Shown here: in pieces, positions 1 through 5,919 of the stretch
Layout of the letters: the number at the start of each line of letters is the position of its first letter
How positions within the stretch are numbered: position 1 is the stretch's first letter
Source: Actinocrinis sp035605935
Lineage (GTDB): Bacteria; Actinomycetota; Actinomycetes; Streptomycetales; Catenulisporaceae
NCBI RefSeq assembly: GCF_035605935.1
Contig: NZ_DATNGK010000145.1
Coordinates: forward strand, 1 to 7,886
Direction: 5' to 3'
DNA length: 7,886 nt
Program-made: the position numbers and the translations under genes
The notes under the pieces: model-generated
What the model was told of the DNA's origin: nothing
Seen by the model: only the letters and a program-made list of their open reading frames with translations
Database searches by the model: none

Positions 1-436
1 ACAGGTGATCGTTTGAGTAGCCGTAACGATCCCAGCTTTGTTGGGTTCCGCCGCCGAACATCGGCTTATGGCTTTCCGCTTGATTGATGCCATAGATGCC
101 TTCGACAGTGAAAGCGTCTGATATCCCGATCAGCTCGGCTCCGGTGAGGCGCACATCGCGACTGGGCGTGAAAGCGTAGCCGAAGTACAGAGTCTCCCCA
201 GTTGTGCAAGTGTTTGCCTCGACAGAAGAGGGCGGCGGCACCTGCATGAAAGACGCATCGTAAAAATAGCTGTGGATGAGCCACCCGGCCACACTCAGCG
301 CTGCGACTGCGGCTATTGTCATCGCGGCTAGTCTGAGCCGACGATGAGTTGGCCGGGCCAGCTCGGCCTCAGTTCGAGTAGACAATTTGCGCGCCAGAGG
401 TGGCTGCGGGATAGACACCGTTTCCGAAGAGTACAT
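1..436 (-). CDS. Membrane-anchored hypothetical protein, C-terminus cut by left edge
   Basis: The reverse strand is open from an ATG at 436 to the window edge, giving about 145 codons without a stop. The N-terminus is basic and probably cytoplasmic (it includes PTHRRLRLAAM). One hydrophobic segment follows (TIAAVAALSVAGWLI, then HSYFYDASF), and then a polar, presumably extracellular part with a Pro-rich stretch (QVPPPSSVEANTCTTGE) and beta-like sequence. The start is uncertain: ATG at 436, GTG at 418 and ATG at 322 are all in frame, and none has a convincing ribosome binding site. The two longer versions overlap the 3' end of the upstream secreted-protein gene. The 322 start would begin directly at the membrane segment and leave a 46-base gap. 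Gene order suggests co-transcription with that secreted protein. I do not recognise the family. The reading frame and single membrane segment are seen; the orientation and the partnership are inferred. Confidence 0.6.
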   Translation of the reverse strand, partial: MYSSETVSIPQPPLARKLSTRTEAELARPTHRRLRLAAMTIAAVAALSVAGWLIHSYFYDASFMQVPPPSSVEANTCTTGETLYFGYAFTPSRDVRLTGAELIGISDAFTVEGIYGINQAESHKPMFGGGTQQSWDRYGYSNDHL

Positions 437-1535
437 GCGGTATGGAGCTGTTGTTATTCATAACCCACTTGTACGTTACCGACGTGGAGTAGTTCGTATT
501 TGCGGATAGATTTATTCCGAACACGTTCACGCCCGCGCTGTAGGTGGCGCCTGGGCCTCCGCTCTTGCTGAACGTCATGTTCGAATCGTAGAACGCCTCG
601 CCGACGCCGCCGTGTGACTGGTCATACTGCCAGACGGGGCTGTTGCTTCCATCGTATTGCGTGAGGTTTCCGCTCGCGGTAGCTGAGCCCGTCCAGTAGT
701 CAGGCACAATCCGATAATTGCTAACGTTTCCTTGGCAGCTGATGTACTCCTGCTGCTTGTCGTAAACGAATGTGCCCCACATGTACGGAGCGTAGTGGTC
801 CCCGGAAGGTGCAGTCATCACCGAGCTGCCTCCAGTGAAGGTCACACTGGCCGCGCCGTTCGCGCTCCAATTGCTACCGCTGTTCGAGTACCCGATGCCG
901 ATCGTGGTGGTGGCGTTTTGCTGATACGTGTACTGCACTGACATACCGATATAGGCGTGTGGCTCGCCGATAATGACGCTATACGTGCCGGTCACGCCAG
1001 TCGAGTCCCAGGAGACAAAACCGCAGGGTGCGACGCCCCGAGGGGTGACGTGGGTGCGCGTGCGGCCGCCGGCGACCAGATGCGCGGGCTTAACGGTGAG
1101 GTCGAGGTCTCTTGCGCTGGAAAGCCCGGCCGCGACGCGCGCGTTTCGGTCGGTGCTGGCGATGGCGCTCGCTGGGGCAGTGGTTGCAGCAGTCTGCAGA
1201 GCGCCGCCGCTGGCTGAGGTCACGTCGACCTCATAGTTAATGGTCCCGGCGTCAACCTTCGCAAGCGTCGCCGTCTCGGCTGTGCTCGGGAGGGGCACCG
1301 AGTAGTGGCCTGAAGAGTTACTCGTCGTGCTCGCGATCGTGATCTCGTGAATACCCTTGCGATCCATCGCGAAGGCGTTGAGTTGGACGTGCGCTCCGGC
1401 GACAACGTGGCCCTGCGCGTCGTGAACTGTCCCGCTGATCTCACTCGACGACGCGCTCGCGCTGGAGGCGTAACACATCGCCGCACTTGCAGCCGCTACT
1501 ACGGCCGCGATTCGGACAGTCTTGTTGTTCCTCAC
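369..1535 (-). CDS. Secreted protein with carboxypeptidase-regulatory-like domain and unknown beta-rich C-terminal domain
   Basis: This 388-residue protein has a Sec-type signal peptide: MRNNKTVR, a hydrophobic Ala/Val core, then SSASAS, with likely cleavage after an Ala-x-Ala near residue 28. Residues about 32-84 (ISGTVHDAQGHVVAGAHVQL ... SGHYSVPLP) match the pattern of carboxypeptidase-regulatory or transthyretin-like beta-sandwich domains, with 'G-x-V-x-D-x-x-G-x-x-V-x-G-A-x-V' and a closing 'G-x-Y'. A low-complexity Ala/Thr/Ser linker (about 110-150) leads to a C-terminal domain of about 215 residues. That domain is rich in Tyr, Ser, Asn, Gly and Thr and has two cysteines (171 and 267) that could form a disulfide. 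I do not recognise it. No catalytic motif is visible, so a binding or structural surface role is more likely than an enzyme. GTG at 1535 was chosen over ATG at 1583 because AAAGGAG lies 4 bases upstream and the signal peptide then begins properly. Local base composition is visibly richer in A/T than in the PspC locus. Confidence 0.82.
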   Translation of the reverse strand: MRNNKTVRIAAVVAAASAAMCYASSASASSSEISGTVHDAQGHVVAGAHVQLNAFAMDRKGIHEITIASTTSNSSGHYSVPLPSTAETATLAKVDAGTINYEVDVTSASGGALQTAATTAPASAIASTDRNARVAAGLSSARDLDLTVKPAHLVAGGRTRTHVTPRGVAPCGFVSWDSTGVTGTYSVIIGEPHAYIGMSVQYTYQQNATTTIGIGYSNSGSNWSANGAASVTFTGGSSVMTAPSGDHYAPYMWGTFVYDKQQEYISCQGNVSNYRIVPDYWTGSATASGNLTQYDGSNSPVWQYDQSHGGVGEAFYDSNMTFSKSGGPGATYSAGVNVFGINLSANTNYSTSVTYKWVMNNNSSIPHVLFGNGVYPAATSGAQIVYSN

Positions 1536-1539
1536 GCTG

Positions 1540-1546
1540 CTCCTTT
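1540..1546 (-). promoter_or_regulatory. Ribosome binding site that sets the GTG start of the secreted protein
   Basis: On the minus strand AAAGGAG sits 4 bases before GTG at 1535. The in-frame ATG at 1583 has no comparable site and would put 16 extra residues ahead of the signal peptide. Confidence 0.75.
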
Positions 1547-1560
1547 GTAGATTTCTGATA

Positions 1561-1588
1561 TAGGTTTGGGCAGGGGCGCACAAACCTA
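1561..1588. repeat. 8-bp perfect inverted repeat in the leader of the secreted-protein gene
   Basis: TAGGTTTG at 1561-1568 is matched exactly by CAAACCTA at 1581-1588, with a 12-base spacer. It lies 14 bases upstream of the ribosome binding site of the minus-strand gene starting at 1535. It could be a dimeric repressor operator, or an RNA hairpin in the leader that affects translation. No T-run follows, so a terminator is unlikely. The symmetry is seen; the role is inferred. Confidence 0.5.
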
Positions 1589-1760
1589 CGGGTCCGACAC
1601 GGATCGCGGCGCTGCAGATCGCGCCTCAGTAGGCGAATGTACGTCGGTATCGATTCTGAACCGAGACGCAGGATGCCCGCCAGCGATGACATTGCCCGCG
1701 CATCGGTACGTCCCGCTTTGCCAGGGCCTCAATCCCCCGCACGCCCCCGGCGTGAAGCTA

Positions 1761-1790
1761 TTTATACGTGGGCTTATCCACTGAGCGCAA
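1761..1790 (-). promoter_or_regulatory. Candidate sigma-70-type promoter for the secreted-protein operon
   Basis: On the minus strand TTGCGC (1790-1785) and TATAAA (1766-1761) are separated by 18 bases, in a locally A/T-rich patch. Transcription would give an untranslated leader of roughly 215 bases that contains the 8-bp inverted repeat. The -10 box matches the consensus at 5 of 6 positions and the -35 box at only 3, so this is tentative. Confidence 0.3.
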
Positions 1791-1928
1791 TACCTTTGTT
1801 ACCGAGCGGCACATGGCGCATCTCACATGCGAGCGCCTGCGACGGAATAAGGGCCCTAACGACATCTCAGCGCCGCCTGCAGGCGTACCCATCTCCGGAG
1901 TGCGCGGACTGACGGCATACTCGGCGGC

Positions 1929-2387
1929 ATGAATCGTGCTGACACGCTGGACCGCGTCGCTGGACGAACGATCCTGCTTGACCCCGACGGCCGGATCTTG
2001 TTGTTTCAGTGCTTTGATCCGGCTCAGCCCGAGTCGCCGTGGTGGTACACCCCTGGCGGCGGCGTTGAGCCCGGCGAGACGCCGCAGCAGGCGGCGGCCC
2101 GAGAGTTGTTCGAGGAGACGGGACTTGCCGTTGAGCCCGAGGCCTTGGGCGAGCAGGTCTTCTACAACTATGCCGAGTTCTTCATGGACGGCGTGCTCTT
2201 GCGCCAGCACAATCACTTCTTCTTGTTCCGCGCCGAATCGACCGAGATCTCGACATCCGGGTTCGACGAGACGGAGCAGCGCCACCACCTCGGCCATCGC
2301 TGGTGGAGCGCAGAGGAACTAGAACAGAGCGTTGCGACCTACTTTCCCGAGGAGTTGGCCGGACTAGTGGCGCGATTGGCCCGCTAA
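1929..2387 (+). CDS. Nudix hydrolase
   Basis: This 152-residue protein is the normal size for a single-domain Nudix enzyme. The Nudix box G-x5-E-x7-R-E-U-x-E-E-x-G-U is complete at residues 44-66 (GVEPGE, then AAARELFEETGL), with metal-binding glutamates at 59, 62 and 63. It is preceded by the usual WWYTPGGG strand. Enzymes of this family cleave nucleoside diphosphates linked to another group, using Mg2+ or Mn2+, in the cytoplasm. The substrate cannot be read from the sequence. The N-terminal RVAGRTILLDPDGRILLF strand is typical of actinobacterial family members. The start at ATG 1929 has only a weak GC-rich upstream sequence (CGGCGG), but no better start precedes the conserved region. The gene stands alone, with a divergent neighbour on one side and a convergent one on the other. 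Housekeeping or detoxification roles are possible but unsupported by context. Confidence 0.9.
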   Translation: MNRADTLDRVAGRTILLDPDGRILLFQCFDPAQPESPWWYTPGGGVEPGETPQQAAARELFEETGLAVEPEALGEQVFYNYAEFFMDGVLLRQHNHFFLFRAESTEISTSGFDETEQRHHLGHRWWSAEELEQSVATYFPEELAGLVARLAR

Positions 2388-2602
2388 CGAGGCGCGAGCC
2401 CTGGGAACGGATTGCGCAATCTGGTAACGCCGATCAGATGATCTTCCGCGGTGCATCTGCCCGGACTCGACCAGCTGGCACCGATCGAGTGAATAGACGC
2501 CCGGCCGGTACACAGTAGAGCGACCGAGCGTCAGCGAGGGCGCGGAGCGTTTGGGGCGGGCGGGAGGGTCAAAGCAGCGTCACGCCCACGACGCATCATG
2601 TG
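2388..2602. other. Convergent intergenic region between Nudix and small membrane protein genes
   Basis: Two transcription units end into this stretch. No stem-loop followed by a T-run is visible on either strand. It holds the 12-bp palindrome and, at about 2518-2550, a run of imperfect GAGCG-type repeats. No gene can be supported here. Confidence 0.45.
2410..2421. repeat. 12-bp perfect palindrome after the Nudix gene
   Basis: GATTGCGCAATC is a perfect palindrome 22 bases past the Nudix stop codon, in the gap between convergent genes. It has no loop or T-run and so is not a clear intrinsic terminator. It might be a protein site or chance. Confidence 0.3.
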
Positions 2603-2986
2603 TCACCACTCGTCGCGGCCGCCGCTAGCGCGGCTGTTGCGGCGGGCCCGCAGGAAGCCGCCGACGACGCCGGAGAGGCCGAGGCCGAGGAGCAGGAACG
2701 AGAGCGTCCAGCCCGCGTTGACGGTGAGGTGACCGCCCGCCGCCAGCAGGTACGCCCCGCCGAGCAGGAAGAACACCACGCCGGCCGCGATGGACACCGG
2801 ATCTGCCGAGTTGCGCCTCGAAGTTCCCTGCACTGGGCGCGCGCCGGTCTTGTATCCGTGTTCCGGATATGTCACTGCCGTCGCCTCCTGGAGAGTCGGG
2901 TACTCGGGTAAGGGCGCTGAGAGGGGCTCAGCGAACGTCTCTTCGCCGGGCTCGATCGGCCCTCGCGGTCCAGGTTCAGTTGGCAC
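2603..2986 (-). CDS. Small two-helix membrane protein, coupled to the PspC/LiaF-like gene
   Basis: This 127-residue protein has a Pro/Glu-rich, probably disordered N-terminus (about 1-60). Two hydrophobic segments follow, at about 64-84 (SIAAGVVFFLLGGAYLLAAG) and 91-112 (AGWTLSFLLLGLGLSGVVGG), then a short basic tail (FLRARRNSR). The start is GTG at 2986, 11 bases inside the end of the upstream gene. A strong GGAGG 6 bases ahead lies within that gene's last codons, so the two are translationally coupled and almost certainly work in the same process. I do not recognise a named family. A hairpin membrane protein beside a PspC/LiaF-like protein could be an accessory or partner in envelope-stress sensing, which is an inference from position only. 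Confidence 0.82.
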   Translation of the reverse strand: MPTEPGPRGPIEPGEETFAEPLSAPLPEYPTLQEATAVTYPEHGYKTGARPVQGTSRRNSADPVSIAAGVVFFLLGGAYLLAAGGHLTVNAGWTLSFLLLGLGLSGVVGGFLRARRNSRASGGRDEW

Positions 2987-4553
2987 GGTCCACCTCCAGA
3001 TCTCCGGCGCCCGCCTTCAGGTCAAGCAGGATGGTTCCATGGGAGCCGCCGACTGCCGCGGCATCGAAATGGTGGGTCACGTCGATACCCGAGTGCTCGG
3101 AGTCGTCCGGGAAGATCATGCGGCCCACGCCCACGTGTCCGGTGATCTCGACCGCCACGTCGTCGGGCACTGTGACCAGCAACTGGCCGGCGCCGACGTA
3201 GGCGGTGACGTGCACCGTGCCGCCGTGTGGATCGACGTTCGATAGGTCGAGCTGGCCTTTGCCCGCCGCCAGGTTGTACGGCGAGCGCAGCGCGGCGGCG
3301 GAAGCCGGGACCCACGTGGTATTGCCGGTCTCGCCCCGCAGCGGGACACCGAGCGCGTTGGCCACGATCAGCGGCACGGACAGCACCAGGCCGAGCGGAA
3401 TCAGTGCTCTGGCACGCCCGAACAGTCCGCCGACGACCATTCCCGCGCCGACCGCCATGACCGCCAGCGCGAGCGCCGAGGTGCCGCCGATGTGGAACGC
3501 GCCGGCCTCGGCGAGCACTCCGATCAGGCCGAGGGCCAACAGCGCGGCGGAAAGTGTCAGGCCACTGATTCGGCGTTGCGGCGGCGCCTCGAAGGTGCCT
3601 ACGGGCTCGGCGCCGGGGGTGTAACCGCGGTACTCCCAGCCGAGCGTGGAGGCGAATGCGGCCTCTGATGTCGCCGTGGGGTCGGGCGCAGGGGCAGGCG
3701 GGGCGTCTGACGGCCCGGGACCTCCTGCCGCGCCCGTCGGACTCGACGCTCCGGTCTCGGGTGCCGGATAGGTCGGCACGGGGCGCTGCCACCACGGCTG
3801 CGGCCGGTCTCCTGGTCCCGGTCCTGCGCCTGGTCCCGCTCCTGTTTCCGGCCCGCGGCCGCGGCGTGCGTCCCCGCGCCAAATCAGTACAAGTACGATC
3901 GCGGCCGCCAGCACCAGCAGCGGCACCGCGTGATTGAGGCCCCTCGCCAGCGTGGTGAGTGCGACCATGCCCCCGAGCACTACGAGCACCGCGATCGCCA
4001 CCGCGCCAAGCGCGCTGCGGCCGGTCAGCAGCCGGTGCGCCTCCGACTCACGTTCCCCGTCGTCGGGCACGAACAACCAGGCGGCCGCGTAGGCGAGCAG
4101 CCCGAAGCCGCCGATGAAGGTGAGCACGGCGAACAGGATTCGGAACACGACCGGGTCGACGTCCAGGTGTCGGCCGAGGCCCCCGCAGACCCCGGCGATC
4201 ATCCTGGAGCGCCGATCGCGGCGCAGTGGCGGTCGCACCGGGCCCGGCCCCTGCTCCGGTCCCGGCCGCGTGCTTCCTGCTGCCGCGCCGTGTGTGCCCC
4301 GTCCGGCCGAGGACGCGCCTCCCCGCGCTTCCCCGGCCGTCGCGCCGGCCCAGGTGCCGGCACCGGCATCTGGGCCGGCGCCCGCGCCCGGGCCCCAGCC
4401 CCAGGCGTCACCGCTCCCCGCGGTGTTCTCTACCCCGGTGTTCCCCGCTCCGGTGCTGCCGGCTCCGGTGCTGCCGGCTGCGCTGCTCCCCGTGCCGGCA
4501 CCACTCGCTCCAGCGCCGCTCATGTCGGCACCGCCCGCTTCCTCATCGCTCAT
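2976..4553 (-). CDS. PspC-domain, LiaF-like membrane protein
   Basis: This 525-residue protein has a very Gly/Ala/Ser-rich, presumably disordered N-terminus (1-105). A PspC domain follows at about 110-165 (RRDRRSRMIAGVCGGLGRHL, then DVDPVVFRILFAV), with its own membrane helix ending AAAWLFVPDD. Two helices come next (about 180-198 and 209-225), then a Pro/Gly-rich linker (228-330) and three more helices (about 332-355, 358-378, 384-403). The C-terminal beta-repeat domain (about 425-523; KGQLDLSNVD, VGAGQLLVTVPDDVAVEI, GVGRMIFPDD) resembles the LiaF C-terminal 'cell wall-active antibiotics response' domain. In related systems such proteins sit in the membrane and tune an adjacent sensor kinase. 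Here the kinase gene is divergent and has its own PspC domain, which fits a joint role. ATG at 4553 was chosen because GGGAGG lies 9 bases upstream; an ATG at 4658 would add 35 residues read from the promoter region. Function is inferred from domains and neighbours. Confidence 0.88.
   Translation of the reverse strand: MSDEEAGGADMSGAGASGAGTGSSAAGSTGAGSTGAGNTGVENTAGSGDAWGWGPGAGAGPDAGAGTWAGATAGEARGGASSAGRGTHGAAAGSTRPGPEQGPGPVRPPLRRDRRSRMIAGVCGGLGRHLDVDPVVFRILFAVLTFIGGFGLLAYAAAWLFVPDDGERESEAHRLLTGRSALGAVAIAVLVVLGGMVALTTLARGLNHAVPLLVLAAAIVLVLIWRGDARRGRGPETGAGPGAGPGPGDRPQPWWQRPVPTYPAPETGASSPTGAAGGPGPSDAPPAPAPDPTATSEAAFASTLGWEYRGYTPGAEPVGTFEAPPQRRISGLTLSAALLALGLIGVLAEAGAFHIGGTSALALAVMAVGAGMVVGGLFGRARALIPLGLVLSVPLIVANALGVPLRGETGNTTWVPASAAALRSPYNLAAGKGQLDLSNVDPHGGTVHVTAYVGAGQLLVTVPDDVAVEITGHVGVGRMIFPDDSEHSGIDVTHHFDAAAVGGSHGTILLDLKAGAGDLEVDRAN
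2993..2997 (-). promoter_or_regulatory. Strong ribosome binding site embedded in the upstream coding sequence
   Basis: On the minus strand GGAGG, six bases before GTG at 2986, is read as part of the Leu-Glu-Val codons near the end of the PspC/LiaF-like protein. It supports the 11-base overlap of the two genes. Confidence 0.8.
4422..4496. repeat. 15-bp tandem repeat array, about five units, inside the PspC/LiaF-like gene
   Basis: Units start at 4422, 4437, 4452, 4467 and 4482. Units three and four are GGTGCTGCCGGCTCC and GGTGCTGCCGGCTGC, and the flanking units are more diverged. A perfect pair of 15-mers spans 4447-4476. On the minus strand the array encodes a pentapeptide repeat (AAGST, GAGST, GAGNT, GVENT) in the disordered N-terminus. 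Unit length is a multiple of three, so copy-number change would keep the frame. Confidence 0.75.
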
Positions 4554-4701
4554 GTCCTCAAGCCTCCCGCGCCCGGCGGCTCCTGCCATCGGGCGCACCC
4601 AGGATCCAACCCGGAACTTCACCCCCGAGACCGGCTCCGGGTCATCCCCGATGCACAATCGCCGCGCGCCGTGTGAGCATGGCTGTCGTGATGCCGTTGT
4701 G
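4554..4701. promoter_or_regulatory. Divergent promoter region between the two PspC genes
   Basis: These 148 bases must carry the start signals of both the PspC/LiaF-like gene (minus) and the kinase gene (plus), so the two may be co-regulated. On the plus strand GGAAC at 4613-4617 matches the -35 element of SigE-type envelope-stress promoters of actinomycetes. I find no convincing CGTC-like -10 at 16-17 bases, only GCTC. No clear sigma-70-type promoter was seen on either strand. Confidence 0.35.
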
Positions 4702-5919
4702 ATGCCACCGCTGCCTGAAGGGACCCGCCGCCTCTACCGATCCTCGGAGCGTCGGCTGGTTGGTGGTGTCGCGCGCGGGCTCTCGCTGCATCTCGGCGTC
4801 GACGTCTGGCTGCTGCGGCTCGCCTTCATCCTGCTCGTGTTCGTCGGCGGCGCGGGCATCGTCACGTACGCGGCGTTCTGGCTGTTCGTGCCGCTCGGCC
4901 GGGTGCCGCAGGTCGACCGGTCGGATCCACGTCCAGGCGCCCGCGCGGCCGTGGCGATCGCGATCGCCGCCGAGGCGGTCCTGGTGATCGGAATCGGCGG
5001 CACGAACAGTTCCGGCAAGTGGAACGTCGTCCTCCCGGTCGCGGCCGTGGTGGTCGGGCTCGGCGTGCTGTGGCGGCAGGCGGACGACGACCAGCGCGCA
5101 CGCTGGTTCCGGCCGCAGCGATTCAACCCGACCGCACTGCTGCGCGGGGTGCTCGGCTCCGCGGTGGTGCTCGGCGGCATCGCCGCGCTGGTCTCCGGGG
5201 GAGTGCCCTGGAACAAGGCCGGCCGCACCCTGCTCGCCGCGGGCGCGCTGCTGGGCGGCGTGCTGCTGATCGCGACTCCGTTCCTGCTACGGGTCTTCCG
5301 CGACCTGTCGGCCGAGCGGTCTGCTCGCATCCGCTCGCAGGAGCGCGCCGAGGTAGCCGCGCTGATGCACGATTCCGTGCTGCACACGCTGACGCTCATT
5401 CAGCGCAGCAGCGCCGACCCGACGGAGGTCGCGCGGCTGGCCCGCGCACAGGAGCGTGATCTGCGCTCCTGGCTGTACGAGGGCGGTCCGCGGCCGCGTT
5501 CCGGAGGAGACGTGCCGCCGGAAACCTTCGTGCAGGCGATCAAAGCCGCGGTCGCGGAGGTGGAAGACCGGCACAGCGTGCAGATCGAGGTGGTCACAGT
5601 CGGCGACGCGCCGCTGGATGACCATCTGAACGCGTGCGTAGCGGCTACGCGGGAGGCGGCGGTCAACGCAGCGAAGTACGCCAAGGGCGCCCCGGTCTCG
5701 GTATACGCGGAGATTGAGACGGAGGGCAACCGGACGCGCAGCGTGGAGGTGTTCGTACGTGACCGCGGGCCGGGATTCGACTTGGACACCGTCGCCACCG
5801 ATCGCATGGGGATCCGCGAATCGATCATCGGAAGAATGCAGCGATACGGGGGACGGGCGAGCATTCGCACCGCGCCCGGAGAGGGCACCGAGGTACGCAT
5901 AGAGTGGCGTCGTGACTGA
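4702..5919 (+). CDS. PspC-domain sensor histidine kinase (NarL/DesK-type)
   Basis: This 405-residue membrane kinase begins with a PspC domain at residues about 8-64 (RRLYRSSERRLVGGVARGLS, then VDVWLLRLAFILL and AAFWLFVPLG). Further helices follow at about 82-100, 107-124, 147-166 and 176-198. No extracytoplasmic sensor loop is visible, so sensing probably runs through the PspC part or a membrane partner. The dimerisation region has the phospho-acceptor His223 in MHDSVLHTL. The usual HDxxxQ is HDxxxH here, a variant I believe is known for this group. The ATPase domain shows an N-box (REAAVNAAKYAKG, Asn322), a G1 box (DRGPGFD, 354-360) and a Gly-rich G2 region (GRMQRYGG ... APGEGTEVRI). ATG 4702 was chosen because PspC starts a few residues later; upstream codons are open only because of high GC. 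It lacks an obvious ribosome binding site. The regulator gene overlaps by 8 bases, so the pair is cognate. Confidence 0.9.
   Translation: MPPLPEGTRRLYRSSERRLVGGVARGLSLHLGVDVWLLRLAFILLVFVGGAGIVTYAAFWLFVPLGRVPQVDRSDPRPGARAAVAIAIAAEAVLVIGIGGTNSSGKWNVVLPVAAVVVGLGVLWRQADDDQRARWFRPQRFNPTALLRGVLGSAVVLGGIAALVSGGVPWNKAGRTLLAAGALLGGVLLIATPFLLRVFRDLSAERSARIRSQERAEVAALMHDSVLHTLTLIQRSSADPTEVARLARAQERDLRSWLYEGGPRPRSGGDVPPETFVQAIKAAVAEVEDRHSVQIEVVTVGDAPLDDHLNACVAATREAAVNAAKYAKGAPVSVYAEIETEGNRTRSVEVFVRDRGPGFDLDTVATDRMGIRESIIGRMQRYGGRASIRTAPGEGTEVRIEWRRD

Larger units (their letters stand above)
1536..1928. other. Divergent intergenic region without a credible gene
   Basis: This stretch separates the minus-strand secreted-protein gene from the plus-strand Nudix gene. 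Short open frames exist, but none has a ribosome binding site or actinobacterial codon pattern that I can support. It holds the inverted repeat and the candidate minus-strand promoter listed separately. A short GC-rich hairpin (CACGCC-ccc-GGCGTG, 1740-1754) is not followed by a T-run. I see no clear promoter for the Nudix gene. Confidence 0.5.

Noticed and set aside
66..284. Minus-strand open frame of 72 codons at the left edge
   Set aside because: It is a shadow in another frame of the membrane-anchored gene that runs through to the edge; it is rich in His, Arg and Cys without a pattern.
1470..1535. Lipoprotein signal for the secreted protein because of a Cys in the signal region
   Set aside because: The residues before Cys21 (SAAM) do not fit a lipobox, and a normal Ala-x-Ala cleavage site follows.
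1740..1754. GC-rich hairpin CACGCC-ccc-GGCGTG as a terminator
   Set aside because: It lies between divergent genes, has only a 6-bp stem and is not followed by a T-run.
1637..1912. Plus-strand open frame of 91 codons ahead of the Nudix gene
   Set aside because: It has no ribosome binding site, Arg/Pro/Ala-rich sequence of the kind produced by random GC-rich DNA, and rare-looking codons.
1758..2297. Minus-strand open frame of 179 codons opposite the Nudix gene
   Set aside because: The plus strand carries an intact Nudix box here; the minus frame has no recognisable domain or ribosome binding site.
3930..4676. Plus-strand open frame of 248 codons opposite the PspC/LiaF-like gene
   Set aside because: The minus-strand frame holds recognisable PspC and LiaF-like domains; this frame is low-complexity Arg/Ala/Pro/Gly.
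4114..4701. Open frame extending the kinase gene 196 codons upstream
   Set aside because: It runs antisense through the PspC/LiaF-like gene, is Pro/Ala/Arg-rich without a fold, and PspC domains sit at the protein N-terminus; it is open only because of high GC.
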